Of a stretch of DNA of 64,000 bases, positions 45,411-54,533 are shown piece by piece. The notes below the pieces were generated by a model. The model was not told where the DNA came from. It was given only the letters and a program-made list of their open reading frames with translations, and searched no databases. Position 1 is the stretch's first letter; each line of letters starts with the position of its first letter. Source of the stretch: an uncultured bacterium (GTDB taxonomy: Bacteria; Bacillota; Clostridia; Lachnospirales; Lachnospiraceae); contig CANDBT010000006.1 of the NCBI GenBank assembly GCA_947383005.1, positions 80,853 to 144,852 of the forward strand. The letters run 5' to 3'. The translations under genes and the position numbers were made by a program.

Positions 45411-45438
45411 AAAGGCTGAAAAACAGGGGAGAAGGAAT

Positions 45439-47799
45439 ATGATTCGACTGATTGATCACGGAGTTTTCCTGACAAAGCAGGGGGACATCATAGAAAACAG
45501 GGATATCCGGGAAAAGGACGAGGGCAGGAAAAAAACCATGGCCTATGGGATTTTGCAGGCTCACAACAAAAGCGGGGACAGGGAGAATTTAAAGCTGACC
45601 TTCGATGCCCTTGTGTCTCCGGACAACAATTACGTCAACATTTTACAGACGGCCCGGGCCAGCGGCATCCGGAAATTTCCGGTGCCCTACGTCCTTTCCA
45701 ACTGCCACCACACTTTGTGTGCCGTAGGGGGGACTATCAATGAGGATGACCACGTATTCGGCCTGGGTAATGCAAAAAAATACGGAGGGATTTTTGTACC
45801 CCCCTACCGGGCAGTTCTCCATCAGTATATGAGAGAGATGATGGCCGGGGGAGGAAGGATGATCTTGGGCTCGGACAGCCACACCCGGTACGGCGCCCTG
45901 GGAACCATGGGAATCGGAGAAGGAGGAGGGGAGGTAGCTAAGCAGCTTCTGGGCCGGACCTACGATGTAAAAACCCCGCCGGTTCTGGCAGTCAGGCTGA
46001 CAAAAACCCCCAGGCCGGGAGTCGGGCCTCAGGATGTGGCTTTGGCTCTGGTGGCAGCTACCTTTAAAAATAATTTCAATAAGAACAAAATCCTGGAATT
46101 TGTAGGGCCTGGCATTGGAAATCTTTCCATGGAATACCGCATGGGCATTGATGTGATGACCACGGAAAGCGCCGCTTTGTCAAGCGTCTGGTGTACAGAT
46201 GAAAAGACCAGGGAATATTTGCGGGAACACGGCAGAGAGGATGCCTACCTGCAGATGATGCCAGAAGACGGTGCTTACTATGATGGTATGATTGACATTG
46301 ATCTGTCCCAGGTGGAATGTATGATTGCCCTCCCCTTCCATCCCAGCAATGCTTTGCCTATCCGTGAGTTTAAGGAGAGGATGGAAGAGATGGTAAGGGA
46401 AGTGGAGGCAGAAGGACGGAAGATTAAGGGTTCCAAGGGAAAACCGTTTTCCCTTATGTCCCATGTAAGGGATGGCGAATTTTATGTGGATCAGGCGTTG
46501 ATAAGCGGATGCAGCGGAGGCCTTTTTGAAAATATTGTTGCTGTGGCAGATATCTTAAAGGGATACGGGATTCCCGGAAACGGCCTGAATCTGGGAATTA
46601 ATCCGGCCAGCTTGCCGGTGATGGCGGATTTGATGGAACAGGGAATCGCCGGAGAGCTGGCGGTATGCGGTGTGACGCTGCGCCCGGCAATCTGCGGCCC
46701 TTGCTTCGGAGTGACCGATGTGCCGGCTGACAACCAGGTAAGCATCCGCCATATGACCCGGAATTATCCCAATCGTGAAGGTTCCAAGCCGGGGCAGGGC
46801 CAGATGGCGGCAGCCTGCCTGATGGATGCCCGTTCCATCGCGGCTACGGTACGAAACGGAGGAAGGCTGACGGCGGCCACAGAGCTTTCTGTGGATTATC
46901 GGAACCTGGCTTATCATTTTAATCCGCAAATATACAAAAATCAGGTATTTGATAATTTCGGCAAGGGCAATGACAAGGAGAATCTGGTTATGGGACCGAA
47001 TATCGCCGATTGGCCCCCTATGGCTTCCTTAAGGAAACATTTGCTTTTGAAGGTGGCTGGCTCCTATGAGGGGTCTGTGACTACGGATGAATTGATTCCG
47101 TCAGGAGAGGCATCTTCTTTCCGTTCCAATCCGGAGAAGATTTCCGAGTACACGATGATCAGCCGGGATAAAGACTATGTGGGCCGGGCTAAGGCTGTCC
47201 GGGAATTGGAGAGGCAGCGGCAGGCATGGGCCGGAGCCGGTTGCTTTGGCGAAGCTGCAGGAGAGAAGGAAGGTCAGGCGGAAAGGCCGGAAGCGTCAGA
47301 AGGGACAGAAGTACCAGTGCAGAGAAAGGAATATGGGGCAAACGGCCTGAAGAATATACTGTCTGTTCTGTGCGGGCAGGAACAGTGCGGTATGGAAGAT
47401 ATTCTCATCGGGAGTGCAATGGTAAGCCAGCAGATTGGTGATGGTTCTTCCAGAGAGCAGGCCGCCAGTTGTCAGAAGGTGCTGGGGGGATTTGCCAATA
47501 TAGCCAACGAATATGCCACCAAGCGATATCGCTCCAACTTGATTAATTGGGGAATATTGCCCTTGCGGACAGAGGAAGAGCTGAACTTGCCTGTGGGTAC
47601 GTGGATTTTTGTGAAGAATATCCGTCAGGTGATTGAAGAGAAAAGAGAGATGGTGGAGCTTCAGGTGTTAGGCATGCCGGAAAATGGTGATGTGAAGACA
47701 TCCGGAATCCTGGAGTGTACACTGGACAATCTGACTGACGATGAACGAAAAATTCTGCTGGCCGGGAGTTTAATTAATTATTATAAAGGCAACAGTTAA
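45439..47799 (+). CDS. Divergent aconitase-family hydratase 2 (YbhJ-like)
   Basis: A protein of 786 residues with GGGAGAAGG before the ATG. The aconitase layout is visible: LGSDSHTRYGALGTMGIGEG, the cluster cysteines in SGCSGGLFENI (replacing GSCTN) and CGPCFGVTDVPADN, and in the swivel domain GDGSSREQAA with its SSRE. The active-site SR pair is therefore kept, but substrate loops differ strongly from aconitase 1. E. coli YbhJ, of unknown function, has this length and type. A low-complexity insert (GEAAGEKEGQAERPEASEG) lies at about residues 605-625. In this cluster it could hydrate an unsaturated 2-oxo acid before aldol cleavage, which is inference. Confidence 0.88.
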   Translation: MIRLIDHGVFLTKQGDIIENRDIREKDEGRKKTMAYGILQAHNKSGDRENLKLTFDALVSPDNNYVNILQTARASGIRKFPVPYVLSNCHHTLCAVGGTINEDDHVFGLGNAKKYGGIFVPPYRAVLHQYMREMMAGGGRMILGSDSHTRYGALGTMGIGEGGGEVAKQLLGRTYDVKTPPVLAVRLTKTPRPGVGPQDVALALVAATFKNNFNKNKILEFVGPGIGNLSMEYRMGIDVMTTESAALSSVWCTDEKTREYLREHGREDAYLQMMPEDGAYYDGMIDIDLSQVECMIALPFHPSNALPIREFKERMEEMVREVEAEGRKIKGSKGKPFSLMSHVRDGEFYVDQALISGCSGGLFENIVAVADILKGYGIPGNGLNLGINPASLPVMADLMEQGIAGELAVCGVTLRPAICGPCFGVTDVPADNQVSIRHMTRNYPNREGSKPGQGQMAAACLMDARSIAATVRNGGRLTAATELSVDYRNLAYHFNPQIYKNQVFDNFGKGNDKENLVMGPNIADWPPMASLRKHLLLKVAGSYEGSVTTDELIPSGEASSFRSNPEKISEYTMISRDKDYVGRAKAVRELERQRQAWAGAGCFGEAAGEKEGQAERPEASEGTEVPVQRKEYGANGLKNILSVLCGQEQCGMEDILIGSAMVSQQIGDGSSREQAASCQKVLGGFANIANEYATKRYRSNLINWGILPLRTEEELNLPVGTWIFVKNIRQVIEEKREMVELQVLGMPENGDVKTSGILECTLDNLTDDERKILLAGSLINYYKGNS

Positions 47800-47817
47800 T
47801 ACGGCGCAGGAAAAAAG

Positions 47818-47856
47818 TTGGGATATCCATCCGATGTGGAATTTGAGATGAATTTG
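47818..47856. repeat. Dispersed 37-bp repeat, copy 1
   Basis: GGGATATCCATCCGATGTGG and its continuation (to 47856) match 51241-51277 in 34 of 37 positions. The rest of 47857-48255 contains a GTTACCGTTCAC-type palindrome half (about 47930-47950) and a GTACGT inverted pair; no gene is supported. Confidence 0.7.
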
Positions 47857-48255
47857 GGCTTATAAGACTGATTTTATCCGTTTTTCCCCATCGGGCGAAC
47901 GCACGATGCTTCTTGTCCGTTGAAAACGGGCAAGAAGACGCTTCTTCCCGTGAACGGTAACGAATAAAGGAAAATATTTGAGTAAAAGCGAAAGGGGACT
48001 TGTCATACAGCCCCTTTTTTCCTATACTTACAACAGATGATGTTGAGGATAAAATAACCGTGGGTGTTCATATGTACTCTCGGAGTCTCCCTGTGCCTGA
48101 ATTTGTGAGATGGTTTTTTCAGATGAGCATAAATTGATGAGGCGTACGTGGAATGTACGTTGATTAAATTCAGGTGCATATGACGGAAAATCAGCCACAA
48201 AGGCAGATGCAGGAGAGATTCCGGGAGTACACTTACAGATAAGGGAGGAAGAAAG

Positions 48256-49176
48256 ATGGAACTGAAAGGGCTATTGAACCTTCAGGCAATGATGTTTTTA
48301 TTGATTGGGGCAGGGGTATTCCTGAAGAAAAAGAATATCATCACACCGGCGGGAAGGAATGTCCTTACTGACTTGATTGTAGATTTAATTCTTCCGTGCA
48401 ACATTATTGGGGCATTTTATACTTCCTTTGACAAGGAAATGCTGATTTCCGGCCTGCAGATATTGATTATCTCGATAATTCTGCAGTTGTTTTGTATGCT
48501 GGTCAGCGGATTGTGTTACCGGAAGGTGCCTAAAAGCCAGCGGATGATTTTGCAGTACGGCACGGTCTGCTCCAACGCAGGTTTTCTGGGAAATCCGGTG
48601 GCGGAAGGGCTCTACGGCTCTCTGGGACTTTTGTACGCCTCTATTTACCTGATTCCCCAGAGGATAGTCATGTGGTCGGCAGGGATTTCCTATTTCACCG
48701 AAAGCCCGAATAAAAAGGAAGTAATCAAAAAGGTTCTGAAACATCCCTGCATTATTGCTGTTGAGATTGGCGTTGTTTTGATGGTGACACAGCTTCCGCT
48801 GCCGGTTTTCCTGGAAAAGGCTATCCGCAGCCTGGGGGGATGCACGACTGCCATCACCATGCTGTTTATTGGAACGGTGCTGGCGGATGCGGGATTTCAC
48901 CATATGGTTACGAAAATTACGATGATTTATTCGTTTATCCGCCTGGTGGCAATCCCGGCGGCGGTGCTGGCCGGTTGTATTCTGTTTCGCGTGGATTCTA
49001 TGGCGATGGGAATTTCCGTTGTGCTGGCAGCTATGCCGGCCGGCAGCACTACAGCGATTTTGGCGGCGAAATATCATGGAGATGAAAAATTTGCCACACA
49101 ATGTATCGTTTTGACTACCTTGCTGTCCGTAGGGATGCTGCCATTGTGGTGTATGGCGCTGAACTGGTTTTCTTAA
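48256..49176 (+). CDS. AEC-family (auxin efflux carrier type) transporter
   Basis: A protein of 306 residues with GGGAGGAAG upstream of the ATG. It has ten hydrophobic segments and the family cues RNVLTDLIVDLILPCNII and CSNAGFLGNPVAEGLYG in the first half, and AAMPAGSTTAILAAKYHGDE near the end. Bacterial members carry malate, malonate or related organic acids. It follows the hydratase gene by about 460 bases with repeats between. I infer that it imports the cluster's carboxylic substrate or exports a product. Confidence 0.88.
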   Translation: MELKGLLNLQAMMFLLIGAGVFLKKKNIITPAGRNVLTDLIVDLILPCNIIGAFYTSFDKEMLISGLQILIISIILQLFCMLVSGLCYRKVPKSQRMILQYGTVCSNAGFLGNPVAEGLYGSLGLLYASIYLIPQRIVMWSAGISYFTESPNKKEVIKKVLKHPCIIAVEIGVVLMVTQLPLPVFLEKAIRSLGGCTTAITMLFIGTVLADAGFHHMVTKITMIYSFIRLVAIPAAVLAGCILFRVDSMAMGISVVLAAMPAGSTTAILAAKYHGDEKFATQCIVLTTLLSVGMLPLWCMALNWFS

Positions 49177-49188
49177 AGGAGGATATCC

Positions 49189-50124
49189 ATGGATTTTCGG
49201 GAATTGACCTATGTCACAATGGTGGCCGAATGCAAAAGCGTGACGGCCGCGGCGAAAAAATTGTATATATCCCAGCCGTCCTTAAGCCAGATTCTGTCCA
49301 AAGTGGAGCAGGATGTGGGGGTAAAGCTGTTTGACCGCAATGCCAGTCCCATTACCCTGACCTATGCCGGAGAGAAATATGTGGAAACGGCACGAAAAAT
49401 TTTAAGTCTCAACAAGAACCTGCGGCGTGAACTGATGGATATTTGCCAAGGGGTAAAGGGGAAAATCAGGCTGGGGATTCCCAAGGAACGGGCCGGTTAT
49501 ATGCTTCCTTCCGTGCTGAAGCGTTTTCGGGAGCAGTATCCTCTGGTGGAGGTAATTATTTTTGAAGCTCATACAGGTGAATTGATCGAGCTGATGGAAA
49601 AGGGAAAACTGGATTTGTTTATTTCTCCAAGAAAGGCAGAAGACCTTCCCCTGGGGATGAGAGCAGAGTTGATTTATCAGGAGCGTCTGTTCCTTTTGGC
49701 AGCTCCCGGCGCTATCACACGGGAGTATTGCCTGAGCGGGAATGAAGAGATTGTAGATTTGACAAAGTTAAGGAATATGCCGATTATCCTGCTGAAAAAA
49801 GGGCACGAAATTCGTAAAAGAGTTGATGCTGTCCTCAAAGAACATAAAATCGTGCCTTCTCATGTGATGGAGATATCCAGTTGTATTTCAGCAGTCCAAT
49901 TGGCGGACGGCGGGGTGGGATATACCTTTGTCCCTCAGAGGGCAGTAGATGTGCTGGGCGGGACAGATAAATTTTGCTGTTATCGTTTCTCACGAAAAGA
50001 GGAAAGCTGGGATGTGCAAGTGGTTTGCCGGGAGGATGCCTATTTGGACCGGTCGGAGCGGCATCTGATTGAGCTGATGAAAGAGACATTTGCGGCGGCA
50101 GGCGGCATAGGAACGGATGCCTGA
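49189..50124 (+). CDS. LysR-family transcription regulator
   Basis: A protein of 311 residues, 12 bases after the transporter and so in its transcript (AAAGGAGG upstream). The winged helix reads ECKSVTAAAKKLYISQPSL and SQILSKVEQDVGVKLFDRN. The effector domain follows (KGKIRLGIPKERAGYMLPSV). It is similar to CynR/BenM-type regulators of organic-acid catabolism. It probably regulates the carbon-acid cluster and itself; the effector is likely a pathway acid. Confidence 0.93.
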   Translation: MDFRELTYVTMVAECKSVTAAAKKLYISQPSLSQILSKVEQDVGVKLFDRNASPITLTYAGEKYVETARKILSLNKNLRRELMDICQGVKGKIRLGIPKERAGYMLPSVLKRFREQYPLVEVIIFEAHTGELIELMEKGKLDLFISPRKAEDLPLGMRAELIYQERLFLLAAPGAITREYCLSGNEEIVDLTKLRNMPIILLKKGHEIRKRVDAVLKEHKIVPSHVMEISSCISAVQLADGGVGYTFVPQRAVDVLGGTDKFCCYRFSRKEESWDVQVVCREDAYLDRSERHLIELMKETFAAAGGIGTDA

Positions 50125-50228
50125 AGGATAATGTATGTCTGAACCGGAAAAGAAATCGGAATTATTGAGCAGATGCGGCTATTGAATTTATGATAAAGCA
50201 GGGCATCAGGAATATAAGGAGGAATACG

Positions 50229-51116
50229 GTGGGATATTGGGAAAAGCATCCGATGATTATGATTGTTGTAGGAATCATGGGTATCTCTTTGTCTGCTATC
50301 TTTGTAAAATACTCGCATGCGCCGTCGGCGGTGACGGCGGCTTATCGCTTGTTGTGGACCGTGCTTCTCATGTCTCCGGTGGTATGGGGGTATGGTGAAA
50401 GGCGCAGAGAGCTTCTTGAGACGCCCAAAAAGACGGTGGCGCTGTGCGGGTGCAGCGGGATTTTTCTGGCTCTCCATTTTTTTACCTGGTTTGAATCCCT
50501 TAAACATACGACAGTAGCCAGTTCCACAACTATCGTGTGTACAGAGGTGATATGGGTGGCTCTTGGTTATTGCCTGTTTCTGAAAGGCAAGGTGACAGCC
50601 AAGGAAGCGGCAGCTATTGCGGTTACTCTGGGAGGAAGCCTGTTGGTTGCCTACTCGGATTCGGGAGCGGGGGAGGGGCATCTGTACGGGGATATCCTGG
50701 CGTTTTTGGCGGCGGTTTTCGTGGCTGGCTATACGCTTATCGGGCAGGTGGCCCGAACGACTCTTTCCACTACTACATACACTTATATTGTGTATCTGTT
50801 TTCGGCTGGCGTATTGGTAATGCTTACGGTTGCCCAGGGATATTCCCTCATCGGGTACGGATACAGCGCGGCGGTTGTGGGTCTGCTTTTGTCTGTGTTT
50901 TCCACGATTCTGGGGCACAGTATTTTCAGTTGGTGCCTGAAATTCTTTTCCCCGGCTTTTGTTTCAGCTTCGAAGCTGTGCGAGCCGGTGGTAGCGGCTG
51001 TTTTTGCCGCTATGCTTTTTGGGGAGATACCGGAAAAACTGCAGGTCATTGGGGGAGCGGTGATTATTGGCGGGGTGATTTATTATTCCCGTATGGAGGA
51101 GGGGGGAAGGGGGTAA
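50229..51116 (+). CDS. EamA/DMT-family transporter
   Basis: A protein of 295 residues from the GTG at 50229, which has AAGGAGG 6 bases upstream; an ATG at 50190 in frame lacks a ribosome site. It has ten hydrophobic segments in two EamA repeats: IMGISLSAIFVKYSHAPSAV in the first and FFSPAFVSASKLCEPVVAA in the second. DMT exporters move amino acids, nucleotides or small metabolites. It is co-directional with the LysR gene after a 104-base gap. A short hairpin with T6 follows (51292-51316). Confidence 0.9.
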   Translation: MGYWEKHPMIMIVVGIMGISLSAIFVKYSHAPSAVTAAYRLLWTVLLMSPVVWGYGERRRELLETPKKTVALCGCSGIFLALHFFTWFESLKHTTVASSTTIVCTEVIWVALGYCLFLKGKVTAKEAAAIAVTLGGSLLVAYSDSGAGEGHLYGDILAFLAAVFVAGYTLIGQVARTTLSTTTYTYIVYLFSAGVLVMLTVAQGYSLIGYGYSAAVVGLLLSVFSTILGHSIFSWCLKFFSPAFVSASKLCEPVVAAVFAAMLFGEIPEKLQVIGGAVIIGGVIYYSRMEEGGRG

Positions 51117-51240
51117 AAGCCGAAGTTGCCAATTGCCGTATGGCTAATGAGCAGAGCTGTCGGTCATGGTGTGGACATTAATGAATAAATGTAACAATTC
51201 AGACGGATATTTTCTTGCCCGTCTTCGCCGGACAAAAGCT

Positions 51241-51277
51241 GGGATGTCCATCCGATGTGGAATTTAACATGAATTTG
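51241..51277. repeat. Dispersed 37-bp repeat, copy 2
   Basis: GGGATGTCCATCCGATGTGG and its continuation match 47820-47856 in 34 of 37 positions. A GTAACAATTCAGACGG half of the GTTCAG family precedes it at about 51190-51205. Confidence 0.7.
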
Positions 51278-51291
51278 AGGAAAATGGAATA

Positions 51292-51326
51292 GGAATCTAC
51301 TACGGGTTCCTTTTTTGTGCTATAAT
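51292..51326 (+). promoter_or_regulatory. Hairpin terminator followed by extended -10 promoter
   Basis: GGAATC (51292-51297) pairs with GGGTTCC (51304-51310) followed by T6, ending the EamA transcript. TGC-TATAAT (51318-51326) is then an extended -10 element for the gene at 51358; no -35 box is evident. Confidence 0.5.
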
Positions 51327-51357
51327 TGGGAAAAACAATTGGAATAAGGAGCAGAAA

Positions 51358-52566
51358 ATGAGAAAGGGATGGAAATATCGCCTGTTTTGCGGATCGCTGG
51401 CGTTGGCGGTAGCCGCTGCCGAGCCGGCAGTAATTTATGCTGAAGAAGGATCAAAAACCGAAACACAGGAAACGTTGCCGGAAGGTGGAGCCGGGGAGAA
51501 TCCGGAAGGGAGCCAGCCGGAAGGAGACGCCGGGGAGAATCCGGAAGGGAACCAGCCGGAAGGTGGAGCCGGGGAGAATCCGGAAGGGAGCCAGCCGGAA
51601 GGAGGCGCCGGGGAGAATCCGGAAGGGAGCCAGCCGGAAGGAGGCGCCAGGGAGAACCCGGAAGGGAGTCAGCCGGTAGGAGACGCCGGGGGAAACGAGG
51701 GAAATTCCCGGGAGGATTCGCCAGAAGATGGTTTATCGGAGGATATAGATGGCCAGGAGCAACAGGAACCGACGATGGATGAGCAGATAGATGCTTATTT
51801 TGAAGGTTCAGCCTTTGTGGGGGATTCGGTAATGCAGGGATATGGCAGTTATGCCATGAGAAGAGGCGGCCCGTGCCTGGGAAGAATGCAGTTTTTGGCG
51901 GCGGTTAGTTTTTCTGTGTTTAATGCGCTGCGGCCGGTTACGGCCAAGAGCACGCATCCGATTTACCAGGGTCAAAAGCGGTATGTGTGGGAATCGCTGG
52001 GGATGATGCAGGCAAAAAAAGTATTTTTGTTTTTTGGGCTGAATGATATTGATATGGGGCCATTAGAGAGTACCTGCGCCCGCTATGCCCAGGTGATTGC
52101 CAATATTAAGGCCAACTGCCCCGAAGCGGAGATCCATATAATCAGTATGACGTATATCAGGCCAGGAAAGGCGAAAGGAAGGTTAAATAACCCGACAATC
52201 CGCCAATTTAACGGAATGCTTCAGCAGATGGCCTTGGAAAACGGGTGGGGGTATGTGGAAGTTGCGAACCATCTGGCGGATGCCAACGGGGATCTGGCAG
52301 CAGTATACTGCAGTGACAATTACTGCCACCTAAAGACATCCGCTTACGATGTGTGGACAGCCGTTTTGAGGGAGTATGCCCAGTCCCAGATTGAAGGTAC
52401 ATCTCCTTTCCCCGCCGGCGGGCCAAGAGTACCGGAGGAGGAAGAAACAGAGGCTTCCGATGATGAGGCGGCAGAGGAAGGGCAGGATACGGAGGAGCCG
52501 GAAACTTCAAGAGTCATAGGGCCTAAGGAGGAGGAAAGCCTGGCCGGTCCCGGGGTAGTAGAATAA
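51358..52566 (+). CDS. Secreted SGNH/GDSL-type hydrolase with repeat region
   Basis: A protein of 402 residues. Signal peptide at residues 1-29 (SLALAVAAAEPAVIYA). Residues 42-106 are five 13-residue repeats of the form EGGAGENPEGSQP. The SGNH domain starts at about residue 155: FVGDSVMQGYG with the Ser nucleophile, FFGLNDIDM with the block III Asn, and DNYCHL with the Asp/His pair. The domain resembles acyl esterases that trim cell-wall or glycan O-acetyl groups. The C-terminal 50 residues are acidic and low-complexity. It has its own promoter and terminator. The GDS(L) Leu is Val, which is common. Confidence 0.82.
   Translation: MRKGWKYRLFCGSLALAVAAAEPAVIYAEEGSKTETQETLPEGGAGENPEGSQPEGDAGENPEGNQPEGGAGENPEGSQPEGGAGENPEGSQPEGGARENPEGSQPVGDAGGNEGNSREDSPEDGLSEDIDGQEQQEPTMDEQIDAYFEGSAFVGDSVMQGYGSYAMRRGGPCLGRMQFLAAVSFSVFNALRPVTAKSTHPIYQGQKRYVWESLGMMQAKKVFLFFGLNDIDMGPLESTCARYAQVIANIKANCPEAEIHIISMTYIRPGKAKGRLNNPTIRQFNGMLQQMALENGWGYVEVANHLADANGDLAAVYCSDNYCHLKTSAYDVWTAVLREYAQSQIEGTSPFPAGGPRVPEEEETEASDDEAAEEGQDTEEPETSRVIGPKEEESLAGPGVVE
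51481..51675 (+). repeat. Five tandem 39-bp repeats inside the SGNH gene
   Basis: Five units of 39 bases, each encoding 13 residues (EGGAGENPEGSQP, with Gly/Asp, Ser/Asn and Gly/Arg changes). The unit is a multiple of three, so copy number can change without frameshift. Confidence 0.9.
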
Positions 52567-52578
52567 GATGTGGATATG

Positions 52579-52624
52579 GACCTTTATGCTATCGATGATT
52601 CCGGCATGAAGGTCTGTTTGTTTT
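52579..52624 (+). terminator. Terminator of the SGNH gene
   Basis: GACCTTTATGC (52579-52589) pairs with GCATGAAGGTC (52604-52614), followed by TGTTTGTTTTCC. A TTCCATAGGAAAGTGCATTCC half-palindrome follows directly. Confidence 0.75.
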
Positions 52625-52833
52625 CCATAGGAAAGTGCATTCCAAAATCTGTTTTAGAAACCAGCCCCATTTTCTTGGACAATCGGGATTCTTTTTTACA
52701 GAAACAGGAGATTTTTTAAGGAGTTTGGCAAAAAGGAAATGGAGATGCGAAAGAATAGTATAAACTAATAACAGTTAAAAATATCATAAAGCAGTATTAG
52801 CAATAAGCAATGCAAAAGGGGAGGAAGCAACAA

Positions 52834-54516
52834 ATGATTACGAATCCGATTTTGAGGGGATTTCAGCCGGATGCCAGTGTATGTGTGGTGGGAGAAGACT
52901 ATTATATCGCTACATCGACTTTTGAATGGTGGCCGGGAGTAATGATTTATCATTCTAAAGATTTGGTTAATTGGCGATTGGCGGCGCGTCCTTTGAAACG
53001 CAGAGATCAGTTAAGCCTGGTGGGTGACCGGAATTCGGGAGGGATTTGGGCGCCGCATCTCTCCTGGGCAGAGGGAAAGTTCTGGCTGATGATTACGGAT
53101 GTCAAGACTGACCAGTGTTTTAAGGATACGTTGAATTATGTCATGTCCTGCGAGAAAATTGATGGGGAATGGAGCGATCCGGTATTTGTCCATGGTTTGG
53201 GATTTGATCCTGCTCTGTTTTGGGATGATGACGGAAAAACCTACGTGATGAGTATGCTTTGGGATTATCGGCCTTATAAACCTAATTTTGGCGGGGTGGC
53301 AAGCCAGGAATATGATCCTTTAGAAAACCGGTTGTTGGGTGAGGCAGAAAGAATTTTTGAAGGTTCCGGCTGGGGGCTTACGGAAGGCCCTCAGATAATG
53401 AAAAAGGATGGATGGTATTACTTGCTGTGTGCGGAAGGAGGAACAGGTTTCAGCCATGCCAGCGTGGTATGCCGATCCCGTAATATTTGGGGCCCTTATG
53501 AGATTTCTCCTTATACGCCATTGATTTCCACCAGGTTTGCTCCCGATTCCCCTTTGCAGAAATGCGGCCATGCCAGTTTCTTGAAAACGGCTGCAGGCCA
53601 GTGGTACATTACCTATATTTGCGCCCGTCCGTTAAGCCTGCAAAGAGGCAATTGTGTGTTGGGGCGGGAAACCGGGCTGGCGGAAATCGAATGGATTGAA
53701 GGCTGGCCACGTTTGAAAGATGCCGGGAAAGCGCCTTATGCTGTGGCTGAGGGCGGAGAAATTGTCCTGCCGGACCGCAGCGTGACGCTGCCTGCGCCGC
53801 CGGTAAAGGATGGCTGGAATCTTTTTACCGTACCGCCTCTCCATGTTTTTACGCCGGAAGGAAAACAGCAAGTGGATTTCAGTACGGAAACCGATTTTGA
53901 CGAGTGTGAACTTCCGGAATATTTTCACACTTTGCGGGAGCCTTTGGGGGAACATATGTCGTTAAAGGAACGCCCGGGATTTTTGCGGCTGTATGGGCAG
54001 CAGTCCATTGCTTCCCTGCATAATCAGACAATGGTAGCCAGACGGTGGCAGAGCGTTTATTTTAACGCAGGGACAATTATGGAATTTTATCCGGCTAATT
54101 ATAATCAGATGGCTGGCCTGACCTGCTTTTATAATACAGAAAATTATATGTATGCTTATGTTTCTTATGATGAAGAGAGAAAGTGCAGGATTCTGGATAT
54201 TCTGGTATGCGACCAGGGGATAACTACGGTAAAGCTGGGAGAGGGGCGGGTTTCCCTGCCGGATAATGCCCGCCGGATTCGGCTGGAAGTACGGATAGAG
54301 AGGGAAAAGCTGCAGTTTTATTATGGTTGGGATGAGGAAGGCTGGCATCCTTTGGGAATGGAACTTCCGGCGGATCATTTGTCTGATGATTATATTCGGG
54401 ACAGCGCATTGGTATTTACCGGAGCAATGGTGGGAATCTGCGTGCAGGATTTATATGACCATAGTGCATATGGGGATTTTGATTGCTTTTATTACTCTGA
54501 ATATTACTCTGAATAG
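52834..54516 (+). CDS. Glycoside hydrolase family 43 beta-xylosidase
   Basis: A protein of 560 residues from the ATG at 52834 with GGGGAGG upstream. The five-blade propeller carries the GH43 residues: GFQPDASVC with the base Asp, GLGFDPALFWDDDGKTYV with the pKa-modulating Asp, and LTEGPQIMKKDGWYYL with the acid Glu. The C-terminal half (from about residue 330) is a jelly-roll like that of GH43 subfamily 11/12 xylosidases. It acts on short xylo-oligosaccharides or arabinoxylan sugars. There is no signal peptide, so it should be cytoplasmic, with an unidentified importer. The regulator genes start 17 bases downstream and probably control it. Confidence 0.92.
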   Translation: MITNPILRGFQPDASVCVVGEDYYIATSTFEWWPGVMIYHSKDLVNWRLAARPLKRRDQLSLVGDRNSGGIWAPHLSWAEGKFWLMITDVKTDQCFKDTLNYVMSCEKIDGEWSDPVFVHGLGFDPALFWDDDGKTYVMSMLWDYRPYKPNFGGVASQEYDPLENRLLGEAERIFEGSGWGLTEGPQIMKKDGWYYLLCAEGGTGFSHASVVCRSRNIWGPYEISPYTPLISTRFAPDSPLQKCGHASFLKTAAGQWYITYICARPLSLQRGNCVLGRETGLAEIEWIEGWPRLKDAGKAPYAVAEGGEIVLPDRSVTLPAPPVKDGWNLFTVPPLHVFTPEGKQQVDFSTETDFDECELPEYFHTLREPLGEHMSLKERPGFLRLYGQQSIASLHNQTMVARRWQSVYFNAGTIMEFYPANYNQMAGLTCFYNTENYMYAYVSYDEERKCRILDILVCDQGITTVKLGEGRVSLPDNARRIRLEVRIEREKLQFYYGWDEEGWHPLGMELPADHLSDDYIRDSALVFTGAMVGICVQDLYDHSAYGDFDCFYYSEYYSE

Positions 54517-54533
54517 CGATAAAGGATTGGAAA

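Noticed and set aside
48003-48200. 65-codon minus-strand frame before the AEC gene
   Set aside because: No start signal and no similarity; it overlaps the presumed leader of the transporter.
51481-51675. CRISPR-like array
   Set aside because: Units are contiguous, without spacers, and encode in-frame protein repeats.
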